NCBI GenBank assembly: GCA_028691835.1
Contig: JAQUYN010000013.1
Coordinates: forward strand, 1-44,515
DNA from: Alphaproteobacteria bacterium
GTDB lineage: Bacteria > Pseudomonadota > Alphaproteobacteria > UBA9219
Direction: 5' to 3'
Length of the DNA stretch: 44,515 bases
Under the pieces are notes generated by a model. The model searched no databases, was not told the origin of the DNA, and worked only from the letters and a program-made list of their open reading frames with translations. Shown one piece after another: positions 18,400-26,391 of this stretch. Position 1 is the first letter of the stretch. Each line of letters opens with the position of its first letter. The translations under genes and the position numbers were made by a program.

Positions 18400-19770
18400 T
18401 TATGAACGATTGAGGCGCAATAACGCTGATTCTGTGCCAAATATTGGCTGCGTGGGGAAGGCGTAGGCAAAAGAGTTCACCTTCGGCAACATATCTTTTT
18501 GCACAAGCAACTCCGTAATGGCTTCTTCGGTTGCCGTATATTTTGTAATGATTTTCATTAAGGCCGAACGGTTGGTATCGGTCTTTGGATCGATACCGAA
18601 AATGCGCTGTTTTTTTGTGTCGATATATCTTGTGTTCACTTTTGCATTGAGATGTTTGGTCATGTCAAGGATGCCGGGGGCCCCAACGTTGATCATGCCA
18701 TAGGCAAGTCCATTGCGCATCAAATCCGCCAACTCTTTGCCTTTGGGGCATAGATTATTTAAGGCCTCATCGAGCGGGTCTTGAATATATTCAGCGGTCA
18801 GTCCTGCTGCGATGATTGTATTTTTGCGGCTTTCCCTTGCTGCCTTGATGTGGGCTGGCTTAATGGGCCTGCCATTACATTTGTTCATCAGGGCAACGGC
18901 GTATTTCAAATCACTTAAGACTTTTTCGTTTACAATTGGTGTGCCATCTTGAACTCTTTTGGGGTTCTTATCCTCGTCTGTCATTGTTTCAATCATATCC
19001 CGTCCCGCACTGCGCAACTGATCTGCAAATGGACCCGGCATGTTTTGTAAGAGATTGTCTGTGTTTATCCCCCATGAGGATTCAATATAGGACGTTGTGA
19101 TAAAGAATATGGCGGGCAAATCCCAGATTGCCTCTACTTTTTCAAATTTATGGATTTGGTTGAGAAGTGTTTTTGCTTTAACCAGACATAAGGGGGCATC
19201 CTTTGCGACATGAGCCTTTTGTCTTTTCATGGCCGCCTTAAGTTTCGGACCGACATGATCTGACAGCTTCTTAGGCGTGGTCTTCGGTTTTGGTGAGAGG
19301 GGCTGTTGCGAGGGAGTCTGTTCTATAAACTTTATGGGTTCGAACACACACCCTATCGGCATGGCCCACAGGCCTTCAAAATACGCAAGGTTTTCTGACA
19401 TGATTGACTTTGCGGGAAACAGGCGAGCTCCAAGAATTGTGAATCTTGAGGTGCTTGATAACTGGCTTATAAGCCTATCGCGTCGGGCTTGCCCGTAATT
19501 GAGAGGCAGGGCCGTGAAATCTGTCGTTGTGCTGATGGTGAGTTTGATGCCGTTTTGGGATGGAAAGGGTACTGTTGGGGTTGCCTTGGCGGAAGGGGCT
19601 GGCCCCATGCTCGTGAGAACGGCTTGGTCATTTCCTGCTCCTAGGGTGTTCGTGTGGCAACGCGGATGTTGCGTGCAGGAGGCTTGGGTTAAATATAAGG
19701 CGAGCAAGAAGCTTGTGGAATATACGGCCACATTTTTCGCAGTTTCTGGTCCCCAATAGTCTTCACCCAT
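18400..19770 (-). CDS. Large exported protein of unknown function with an ESSWG motif
   Basis: 456 residues. An N-terminal hydrophobic segment (about 14-31, AVYSTSFLLALYLTQASC) is a signal or anchor; the Cys at 32 is a weak lipobox candidate. A Pro/Ser/Thr-rich linker follows, then a Lys-rich stretch (about 160-190), then a mainly helical C-terminal domain. Within the latter, FFITTSYIESSWG (Glu230) resembles the catalytic ESxxN/G motif of lytic transglycosylases, but the later GLxQ motif is not obvious. I do not assign a function; peptidoglycan binding or cleavage is a weak guess. It is monocistronic, between element C and a glycosyltransferase. Confidence 0.65.
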   Translation of the reverse strand: MGEDYWGPETAKNVAVYSTSFLLALYLTQASCTQHPRCHTNTLGAGNDQAVLTSMGPAPSAKATPTVPFPSQNGIKLTISTTTDFTALPLNYGQARRDRLISQLSSTSRFTILGARLFPAKSIMSENLAYFEGLWAMPIGCVFEPIKFIEQTPSQQPLSPKPKTTPKKLSDHVGPKLKAAMKRQKAHVAKDAPLCLVKAKTLLNQIHKFEKVEAIWDLPAIFFITTSYIESSWGINTDNLLQNMPGPFADQLRSAGRDMIETMTDEDKNPKRVQDGTPIVNEKVLSDLKYAVALMNKCNGRPIKPAHIKAARESRKNTIIAAGLTAEYIQDPLDEALNNLCPKGKELADLMRNGLAYGMINVGAPGILDMTKHLNAKVNTRYIDTKKQRIFGIDPKTDTNRSALMKIITKYTATEEAITELLVQKDMLPKVNSFAYAFPTQPIFGTESALLRLNRS

Positions 19771-19892
19771 GCCAATGCATCCCCTTTCAGCAGCTGACTG
19801 TGTTGGGACAGTGTAGTCAACAATGAGGGGATAATATGGCCGGACAATTATTTCAGGTCATATTTTTGTCATATTTGGGAGGTTTTTGCCCG

Positions 19893-20684
19893 TTAGAGGG
19901 TAGATTTATGACGTTCCGCAGCCTTAACGAAGGAAAGGAAGGGGTACAACCCGGCAAAAATGGCAATAACGAGCCCTAAAGCCCCCTCTTTGTACCCTTT
20001 GCGGAGGATAAAACACTTGTAAAAGCGTCCAAATATACGTGCAACGTTCTTTTTGAAGGTACCAATATTACCCTCGTCGATAAGATCCAAGGCTCTGAGG
20101 GTCGTGTATCGGTCGAGGCGTTGGATCATGTCAGACACATTTTCATCAACAAGGTGTTTCATGCGATGGGTAAGGGCTGGGCCGGATTCGCCGCGCATTT
20201 GCACTTTGGGGTGAACGCGTTGATTGCCCCAAGTTTTATAGCCTTTTTTGTAGAGGATCGCTTTGGCCCCGACCCCAAATTGAGCCCCCCAGCCGTGGCG
20301 AACGAGGCGCTCGCCGATATAGTTGTCAAAGGGAATGCGCCACCAATCAGGCCCATGGTCGCCTTGCGCTTCACGGTTGTCGATAAGTTGCTTGATCTCT
20401 TCGATCAGTTCCGGGGAAACGCGTTCGTCGGCATCAATCTCAAAGATCCATCGTCCAGAACAGGCGTCTTGACCAGCTTGGCGCCGATGGCCTTCAATGG
20501 GCCAAGCGCCTTCTACGATCTTGGCCTTGTGGGCGAGGGCAACGTCTTTGCTTGCGTCCGTGCATCGATCCAGAACGACGACAATTTGATCGACGAAGGA
20601 CGCCAAAGGGGCGAGACAGGCCTTCATTTGGGACGCTTCATTATGGACACAAATCAATGCACTTATTTTGGGAGATGCAGGCAT
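19893..20684 (-). CDS. Family 2 glycosyltransferase (LPS core type)
   Basis: 263 residues from the ATG at 20684, which lies 14 bp after the folD stop and has AAGGA upstream; the frame is open further back only because it runs inside folD. GT2 features: ISALICVHNEA at the N-terminus, VVVLDRCTDAS for nucleotide-sugar binding, and the metal-binding EIDADERVSPEL. A C-terminal hydrophobic stretch (ALGLVIAIFAGLYPFL) suggests peripheral or single-span membrane attachment. The pattern is close to KdtX/WaaE-like lipopolysaccharide core glucosyltransferases; the donor and acceptor are inferred. Probably co-transcribed with folD. Confidence 0.85.
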   Translation of the reverse strand: MPASPKISALICVHNEASQMKACLAPLASFVDQIVVVLDRCTDASKDVALAHKAKIVEGAWPIEGHRRQAGQDACSGRWIFEIDADERVSPELIEEIKQLIDNREAQGDHGPDWWRIPFDNYIGERLVRHGWGAQFGVGAKAILYKKGYKTWGNQRVHPKVQMRGESGPALTHRMKHLVDENVSDMIQRLDRYTTLRALDLIDEGNIGTFKKNVARIFGRFYKCFILRKGYKEGALGLVIAIFAGLYPFLSFVKAAERHKSTL

Positions 20685-20698
20685 AACGAGATCCTTTT

Positions 20699-21580
20699 TT
20701 ACCAACCCCAACCGTTTTGCATCATCGTCGCTTGCAGCGTGTTTTGCATTAGGCAGGCAATTGTCATGGGACCAACACCCCCGGGAACGGGGGTGATGGC
20801 GGCGGCACGTTCGCATGCGGCGCTGAACTCGACATCGCCCGCCAACTTGTTCTTACCCGTTTCCGGGTCCGTAATCCGGTTGATACCAACGTCGATGACG
20901 AGGGCGCCTTCTTTAATCCATTCACCCTTAATGAAATTGGGGCGACCTAAGGCTGCCACAAGAATATCGGCTTGGCGGCATTCTTCGGCAAGATCCTGCG
21001 TGCGAGAATGCGCAATTGTCACGGTGCAGTTTGCTTGCAACAACATCAAGGCCATAGGCTTGCCCACGATATTGGATCGGCCCACGACCAAAGCCTTTTT
21101 GCCACCGAGATCTTGTGTGACTTCATTAAGAAGGATCATGCATCCCGTCGGTGTGCATGGGGTCAGGCTCATAAGGCCTGTCATGTGTCGCCCAACATTG
21201 ACGGGGTGAAACCCATCAACATCTTTGATCGGATCGATGGCATTGATAATTGTGTGTTCATTGATGTGATCGGGTAGGGGGAGCTGAATAAGAATGCCAT
21301 TGATTTGTGGATTGGCATTCAGCTCTGTGATGAGGCCCAACAAATCAAGTTCGGTCGTCGAAGAGGGCAGTGTATGGCTATAGGAACGAAACCCCACTTC
21401 TTCACAGGACCGATTCTTGTTGCGGACATAAACCTGACTGGCAGGATCGTCCCCGACAAGCACGACGGCGAGGCCGGGAACGATCCCGCCCTGTCGGATT
21501 TTCATATCGGCAGCATGTTCCGCAATGCCAGATTTAATGCGCTTGGCCGTGGCCAGACCGTCGATGATTTGTGCTGTCAT
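20699..21580 (-). CDS. folD: Bifunctional methylenetetrahydrofolate dehydrogenase/cyclohydrolase
   Basis: 293 residues. FolD interconverts 5,10-methylene-, methenyl- and 10-formyl-THF, feeding purine and formyl-Met synthesis. YVRNK places the catalytic Lys at 55, QLPLP is at 99-103, KDVDGFHP at 119-126, the NADP-binding [10 protein letters not shown] at 166-175, and [13 protein letters not shown] closes the active site. It lies 6 bp after yggT and 14 bp before a GT2 gene on the same strand, so the three are likely one operon. Confidence 0.96.
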   Translation of the reverse strand: MTAQIIDGLATAKRIKSGIAEHAADMKIRQGGIVPGLAVVLVGDDPASQVYVRNKNRSCEEVGFRSYSHTLPSSTTELDLLGLITELNANPQINGILIQLPLPDHINEHTIINAIDPIKDVDGFHPVNVGRHMTGLMSLTPCTPTGCMILLNEVTQDLGGKKALVVGRSNIVGKPMALMLLQANCTVTIAHSRTQDLAEECRQADILVAALGRPNFIKGEWIKEGALVIDVGINRITDPETGKNKLAGDVEFSAACERAAAITPVPGGVGPMTIACLMQNTLQATMMQNGWGW

Positions 21581-21586
21581 GGGTTC

Positions 21587-21889
21587 TTACGAAAGGGTGA
21601 GGTGGCTTAAGAAGGACTGGAGAAAGATAATCGCAAAGATAAGGACAATCGGCGAAAGATCAAGCCCGTTGATTGAGGGAATCCAGCGACGAATGCGGCG
21701 CAGAAGCGGTTCCGTCAGGCGAAAACAAAAATCACCAACCGAGTGAACAAAGCGATTGCGCGTATTGACGACCTCGAAAGCGACAAGCCAGCTAAGCACG
21801 GCCCCGATAATCAAAAGCCATTTATAAAGTTCAAGAACGAGGTTAATGATCACCACAAAGGCGAAGAACAGAGAGGTTAGGATTGCCAT
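21587..21889 (-). CDS. YggT family membrane protein
   Basis: 100 residues with two hydrophobic spans (about 5-40 and 78-96) separated by the family's LTEPLLRRIRRWIP segment. YggT proteins are small inner-membrane proteins of uncertain role, linked to osmotic shock tolerance or division in some bacteria and plastids. It starts the likely yggT-folD-GT2 operon and is divergent from tRNA-Ala. Confidence 0.9.
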   Translation of the reverse strand: MAILTSLFFAFVVIINLVLELYKWLLIIGAVLSWLVAFEVVNTRNRFVHSVGDFCFRLTEPLLRRIRRWIPSINGLDLSPIVLIFAIIFLQSFLSHLTLS

Positions 21890-22009
21890 GAATGCCCCAT
21901 AGTGAAGTAATTTTGTGTAAATTAAGCTTTTATGGCGCTGGTGGCAAGCGAAGCTTGACAGAAACCTTTGCTCCGATCATAAAGAGTTCCCGTCCGCCTT
22001 AGGGCATAA

Positions 22010-22085
<76 letters not shown>

Positions 22086-22111
22086 CTTTTCCTTATAAGG
22101 TTAACGGTCTA

Positions 22112-24097
22112 TCACAACCTTTGCTGCCACAGTGTCTTTAGTTTTTCTCGGATATAAGAACGGGGAGAAAAATTGAAATTCTCATAAAGAGATTTTTGAA
22201 TTTCTTGAAAAGTTTCATCTCTAAGACATTTTTTCAGAACAGAACTTTCTGCCATTCTTTGCAACCTTGACTGTTCAATTGATGCGCCGCCTTGTGTTGT
22301 GTTCATATTATAGCCATTTGGAATAATAAGACGTTTTGAAAATGAATGAAGCTGTATGTTCTTACTTAGCGTTGCCGTATTTATCGTGTAGGTTTGTGCG
22401 GCTTTTGGCAAATCCTTACCCCAAAGTTTAATGGAAAGTCCTTCAGGGAGTTGTTCTGGAAGTTCTTTACCGCCGCGCACACGTTCCTGAAGGTCTGCCG
22501 GGAGGAGGTGCATATTTATTTCAGGTGTTGTAAAGGCATACTGCTCTCGTTTAGTTTCTGGCCACTGGACAGACAAGCCTGAGGGGGTGTTTCTTATCTT
22601 GACTTGTTTAAAAAAATTGTTGAGAGGATCGGCAAAAAGAGATTTTCCCCCCAAGCATTGCTCCAGACTGCTTGGAGAGATTGTAGTCAGGCCAAGCTCG
22701 AAAGCGATGCTTTGTGCTTTTTGTTCGATATAGGCAGATGGTGGAATAATTAGGCCTTTGTCGGTAACCGTTGAGTTTGAGAGAACGTGGGATGTAACTT
22801 TGAAAAGGCCCTCTGTGTGTGAAAAGTTACCTTTCGTTGTGATTATGGCCCGCTGCTGCGCATCGTTATTCATGGACTCAAGGCCGTATAATCCGCCTGC
22901 CATTGCTACCATAGTTATAAAATCTGGATCTTGATGTGTCCCGTATTGAGATGGTCTGACTTCTAAACGTCCTGTAGAGGAACGGAGGTATTCTTCCCTG
23001 TTTGCAGAACAACTTAAAGGAGGAAGAGGTTCATTAAGCTCAAGATCAGTGATGAGAACAGGGCAAGTTTCGTAGAAGGCTTTGGTTATTCCTTCCATGA
23101 TTTTTTTCCCTGTTATCAAAAATTCAGGATGCGCTTCGTCGAAAAGATTTTGTTCATCTTTCCAAAAGCTAATATTTACATGCTGCGTCGGTGCTGTGTC
23201 CAAAAGCAACCCAAGCTCTGACGCCTTTCTAAAAAGGGTTCGCAATACTGTACGCCTATTTTGGATAATATCGCGACTATCGCAATGCTTGATTTTGAGC
23301 TCCAACGTCCCCTCGGCATCATAATAGCCATTACCATCTCTTCCCGTGCCAAATAGTGGTTCTAATATATCTTTTGTTTTCTCATCACGCTCAATCATAT
23401 CGAACATGAGAATTTCACGAGCATTAAATTGTTCGACCAACTCTTTCTTTTTTTCGAGCAAGACGGTTCGTTCGTTATGTGGTGACTGTTTAATTTGATC
23501 CGAAATCTCACCCAGAATTTCCGCTTTGACTTCTTCGGCCTTTTTGATCCACTGCAGAGGCTCTTCCGGCAAAGAGAATTCGATTTCCATGCCGACACGA
23601 ACCTGATCAATTCCTTGTTTCTGTAGTTTTTTATTCAACTCTTCAATTTCATCTGGAATATGCGTATTGACTGCCCATGTGAAAGGGCGTTTAGCGTATG
23701 GAAGTGGGAAATTATCTGTCGAATTTTCTGCCATCTTTCTCAGAAGATGCATTGCTTGCGCATCTTTGATGCCTTCATATAAAGGTGAATATGCGCATAG
23801 TTCTATTAGCTTTTGAATGTTCTTTGTTGGCAAAAGAGAAATGCGTTCAATGGCTTCATAAGTTTCAACATTTGCAGAAACGGCCACGTATCCAGAAAGT
23901 TTGCAACAATGTTGATACCAATCATCTCCTGCAAATTCGTTTCGCTTTGGAAGTGACCCGTCTTTCGTATGGTCAGAAAAAACAACCCCCACCTCTTCAT
24001 AAAGGGCGTGTTCTTCTTGTGTAAGATCAAAAGGCTTTGAAAAAGTAACTTTAACCATAAAAATCCATGTTAAAATATTAGAAAATTGAAGTCGCAT
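22112..24097 (-). CDS. Island protein of unknown function, possible amidoligase/glutamine-synthetase-like fold
   Basis: 661 residues from 24097; an ATG at 24058 is an alternative start and neither has a clear Shine-Dalgarno. I do not recognise a named family. Motifs resemble the carboxylate-amine ligase superfamily: VGMEIEFSLP (168-177), DAEGTLELKIKHCD (260-273), QHVNISFW (305-312) and STGRLEVRPSQYG (374-386). These correspond in order to the metal-binding Glu, Glu, His and the Arg/Glu elements of glutamine synthetase and GCS2-type folds. The N-terminal 150 residues and a helical insertion (180-245) do not fit that fold. Codon use is AT-rich. It ends 26 bp from the tRNA. The catalytic assignment is inference. 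Confidence 0.55.
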   Translation of the reverse strand: MRLQFSNILTWIFMVKVTFSKPFDLTQEEHALYEEVGVVFSDHTKDGSLPKRNEFAGDDWYQHCCKLSGYVAVSANVETYEAIERISLLPTKNIQKLIELCAYSPLYEGIKDAQAMHLLRKMAENSTDNFPLPYAKRPFTWAVNTHIPDEIEELNKKLQKQGIDQVRVGMEIEFSLPEEPLQWIKKAEEVKAEILGEISDQIKQSPHNERTVLLEKKKELVEQFNAREILMFDMIERDEKTKDILEPLFGTGRDGNGYYDAEGTLELKIKHCDSRDIIQNRRTVLRTLFRKASELGLLLDTAPTQHVNISFWKDEQNLFDEAHPEFLITGKKIMEGITKAFYETCPVLITDLELNEPLPPLSCSANREEYLRSSTGRLEVRPSQYGTHQDPDFITMVAMAGGLYGLESMNNDAQQRAIITTKGNFSHTEGLFKVTSHVLSNSTVTDKGLIIPPSAYIEQKAQSIAFELGLTTISPSSLEQCLGGKSLFADPLNNFFKQVKIRNTPSGLSVQWPETKREQYAFTTPEINMHLLPADLQERVRGGKELPEQLPEGLSIKLWGKDLPKAAQTYTINTATLSKNIQLHSFSKRLIIPNGYNMNTTQGGASIEQSRLQRMAESSVLKKCLRDETFQEIQKSLYENFNFSPRSYIREKLKTLWQQRL

Positions 24098-24187
24098 AGT
24101 ACCATATTTATGGTGTCATTAGTTTACTTTCATAAAAGCCAAAAAGTTAATATTCGCAGGGAAAAGATGTGTAATTTGAAAATGGCT

Positions 24188-24802
24188 TCACTTTCTAGCT
24201 ATGTCGCAACCATCTGAAATACCACGCATATTTTCGATAATGGCACCCCATTTAACGAGTTCATCAAGGACAGAATGGTTCGATATATTTCCTATTACCT
24301 CCACCATTTCAAACGTATGGTTAGTCTTTACAAAAGACTCTGGATCATCTGAGATTTTCTGAAGCTCTTTTCTTCTGTTGATAGCATCAACCGCAATTGC
24401 AGTTCTTTCTGGGGTTAGCTCCTTTTGAAACTCCTCATTAAGAATGACCGTCATTTTAGAAGTAGTAAGCCCTTGTTCTCTAAGCTCCTTAATCCTATCA
24501 ATAAAAAGTTTAGTTTTTTCACTAGGATTAAATTGGTTTAATTCCCACTCTGCGTAAACTTTAATCCGTTTTGACACTTTTCCCAGCCGATCATCGTCAA
24601 ATAGATCAGAAAGACGACAATCAAAAATAACGGGGCCAGCCTTGTCCTTTGCACGCTGACTATAGAATTCATCTGCACACGCTGCAAACATGGGCATGCC
24701 AATTTTTTTGGGCTTAACAACAACAGCCTAGTTATCGAGAACTTGATGTTGTTCATCAAGAAATTGGTTAATCTCATCATCTGAATATATGAAGGTATTC
24801 AT
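24188..24802 (-). pseudogene. Island gene with an in-frame TAG at codon 25
   Basis: The frame starts with ATG at 24802 (MNTFIYSDDEINQFLDEQHQ), meets TAG at 24728-24730 and continues in the same frame for 180 codons to 24188. The part after the stop begins AVVVKPKKIGMPMFAACADEF and reads as a continuous protein rich in charged helices. If translation restarted at the ATG at 24697 it would give 169 residues without a good ribosome site. Options are a recent nonsense mutation, a downstream start or amber readthrough. The 3' end (WGAIIENMRGIS) recurs as fragments at 24846-24970 and 25592-25705. No family recognised. Confidence 0.5.
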
Positions 24803-24845
24803 TATTTAATCCTTTAAAATATAAATCCAATTATAAATTAATCGC

Positions 24846-24966
24846 GAAAAGAAATTATTAATATCCACAGGGAAAAGTGATAAAAGTTGAAAACGGTTTT
24901 ACTTTCTAGCCACCTCGTAACCAACTGAAATACCCGCCTATTTTTGATAAGAGCGCCCCATCCATG
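24846..24966 (-). repeat. Degenerate copy of the 3' end of the 24188-24802 gene
   Basis: Sequence shared with 24140-24245: TAATATCCACAGGG, ACTTTCTAGC, CTGAAATACC and a GCGCCCCAT block. Read on the minus strand it resembles WGA-(I/L)I and ends VARK-stop, but it is interrupted by a stop. It lies just before the ParD promoter. Confidence 0.6.
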
Positions 24967-25000
24967 AACATTTGAACATTTTACCAAATGTTGTTATAAT
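24967..25000 (+). promoter_or_regulatory. parDE promoter with overlapping operator palindrome
   Basis: TTGAAC (24972-24977) and TATAAT (24995-25000) are 17 bp apart, a near-consensus promoter. The inverted repeat AACATTTG (24967-24974) / CAAATGTT (24985-24992) covers the -35 and spacer. This fits autorepression by the RHH antitoxin. Confidence 0.75.
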
Positions 25001-25034
25001 GGTGCTATGCTTGGATATATGAAAGGGTAAGAAA

Positions 25035-25277
25035 ATGAGCCGTTTATCTATTGAACTGACTGTTGAAGAACATAAGCGGGTTAAAGCTGTTGCAGCCATG
25101 CAGGGGTGCAGCATCCGTGATTATGTTCTAGAACGAATTCTCCCTTCTCCAAAAGATGATTTGGTGTTGCGAGAACTTGATGCATTTCTTGCGCCACGCA
25201 TTAAGGATGCACAAAGCGGAAATATCCTTCGCTCAACCGCTCTAGGTGTTTTTGAAGAAACATTAGCGGGTCAATAG
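25035..25277 (+). CDS. ParD-like antitoxin (ribbon-helix-helix)
   Basis: 80 residues. The N-terminus SRLSIELTVEEHKRVKAVAAMQGCSIRDYVLERIL is a typical RHH fold for operator binding, and the C-terminal half is the likely toxin-binding tail. It lies two bases upstream of a ParE-like toxin, and its promoter contains a palindrome suited to its own repression. It belongs to the tRNA-Ala island and may stabilise it. Confidence 0.85.
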   Translation: MSRLSIELTVEEHKRVKAVAAMQGCSIRDYVLERILPSPKDDLVLRELDAFLAPRIKDAQSGNILRSTALGVFEETLAGQ

Positions 25278-25279
25278 GC

Positions 25280-25591
25280 ATGCCGCGTTCTTTTAAGCTC
25301 GCACCTGCAGCGAAAACTGATCTTGCTGATATTGCTCGCTACACAGCCGATAAGTGGGGAAAGAAACAGGCTTTGAAATATGCGTCCCTTCTGGACCAAT
25401 GGTTCCAGAAGATTGCAGAAGGAAAGGACATATCAAAAGCAATCTTACCCCACAACGAATCTGTGCGTGTATGTCGCTGCGAACATCATTATGTCTTTTA
25501 CCTCAGGCAAGAAAAAGGTCAGGTCATTCTTGCCGTGCTTCATGAAAAGATGGATTTGATAGAACGGTTGAAAGAGCGACTTCCGCAATAG
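25280..25591 (+). CDS. ParE-like toxin
   Basis: 103 residues of the RelE/ParE superfamily: SFKLAPAAKTDLADIARYTADKWGKKQALKY at the N-terminus, VRVCRCEHHYVFYLRQE in the beta-sheet core and VILAVLHEKMDLIERL at the end. ParE toxins block DNA gyrase, while related RelE toxins cut mRNA; this sequence has the ParE-type helix pattern and lacks RelE catalytic residues, so gyrase is the more likely target by family. It forms an operon with the antitoxin just upstream. Confidence 0.85.
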   Translation: MPRSFKLAPAAKTDLADIARYTADKWGKKQALKYASLLDQWFQKIAEGKDISKAILPHNESVRVCRCEHHYVFYLRQEKGQVILAVLHEKMDLIERLKERLPQ

Positions 25592-25704
25592 CCAAAAGTT
25601 AATATCCACAGGCTGAGGCCATCACAATCCAGCTTCGCCCGTTGGGCTGCGCCGCGACAAGCCACCTGAAAAACAACGCATATTTTCAATAATTGCACCC
25701 CATT
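25592..25704 (-). repeat. Third copy of the island gene 3' end, abutting the right attachment repeat
   Basis: Shares AGTTAATATCCACAGG and GCATATTTTCAATAATTGCACCCCATTT-like sequence with 24140-24245. Read on the minus strand it encodes KWGAIIENMR and then diverges. It runs directly into the 38-bp tRNA copy. Confidence 0.65.
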
Positions 25705-25742
25705 TGACGAGGTCGTCGGTTCGATCCCGATCAGGTCCACCA
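25705..25742 (+). repeat. Right attachment-like direct repeat (tRNA-Ala 3' end copy)
   Basis: Exact 38-bp copy of tRNA-Ala positions 22048-22085, ending in the encoded CCA and followed by a T-run as in the real gene. It lacks the 5' half of a tRNA and cannot be functional. Confidence 0.9.
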
Positions 25743-25775
25743 TTTTTCGGCTCTCCCCCAAAGGATAGTGCGAAC

Positions 25776-26358
25776 TTATATATGTTTAGTAAATCGTTGG
25801 CTGTCTTGTATCACATCAGCAAAGCGAGAAGTGTAATAACAGGGAAGAGATTTGTCGGGGCAGCATTTTTGGAATTCATACCGTTCAAGGAGTCTCTGCC
25901 CTTCGACTGTTCCTGCTTCAGCAAAGAAACCATCTATGGTGCGACAGTCTCCATTTTCCATTTTCCATTTTCTTTTGTAGAAAGTTGATGAAGAAAGATA
26001 AAAGAATCTATGCGCCTGTGAAACGGTGTGCTTTGTGAACGCAAATCACAGAAAAGTAAAAATCTGAGGGTGTATTCGAACCATAAGGAAGAACAGCTGA
26101 GGAATGTAGTTCTGTGTCGTTCATTTCTCCTGAAATCAACGCTTTTGATATTTCTTTGCGCACAGGAAAAGCGCTGAGATGACCAAGCAGCTTTTGGCTA
26201 TCTTTTTGCCGTAAGAGAAAAAGTCCCTCAGCATTTTTTTGACCCCATGCCCAAGTTGTTGGGGCTGAGGCGATCATTTCCGATGGCAAATATTCCTTTT
26301 CCAGATTTTCTGCCTGAATATGATCTTGGAAAGTTGTTCCTGTGGTAATTTTATACAT
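25776..26358 (-). pseudogene. Frameshifted GNAT-like acetyltransferase
   Basis: The 5' frame (26358 to 26008) reads MYKITTGTTF, then FLLRQKDSQKLLGHLSAFPVRKEI and FYFSVICVHKAHR, and then stops. A second frame, open from about 26040 and ending at 25776, continues FAEAGTVEGQRLLERYEFQKCC, which looks like the acceptor-side end of a GNAT fold (gain of GLYERxGF-like sequence). A shift between 26045 and 26008 would join them. Three tandem copies of CCATTTT (25951-25971) lie just inside the second frame. Family call by eye, so moderate at best. Confidence 0.45.
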
Positions 26359-26391
26359 TGTGGTATCTCTTGGAAAGCGAGAAAAACAACT

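Larger units (their letters stand above)
22086..25742. mobile_element. 3.6-kb genomic island at tRNA-Ala, no integrase seen
   Basis: Bounded by the intact tRNA gene on the left and an exact 38-bp copy of its 3' end on the right. The content is visibly more AT-rich than its surroundings and consists of genes of unknown function plus a toxin-antitoxin pair, typical island cargo. No integrase, relaxase or phage gene is present, so it is either a remnant or is mobilised by a helper. Confidence 0.8.

Noticed and set aside
20121..21209. Plus-strand 362-codon open frame
   Set aside because: It is antisense to the GT2 gene and folD, both of which have clear motifs; the product has no recognisable features.
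25704..25988. Plus-strand 94-codon open frame beginning in the right attachment repeat
   Set aside because: Begins inside tRNA-derived sequence and is antisense to the GNAT-like remnant.
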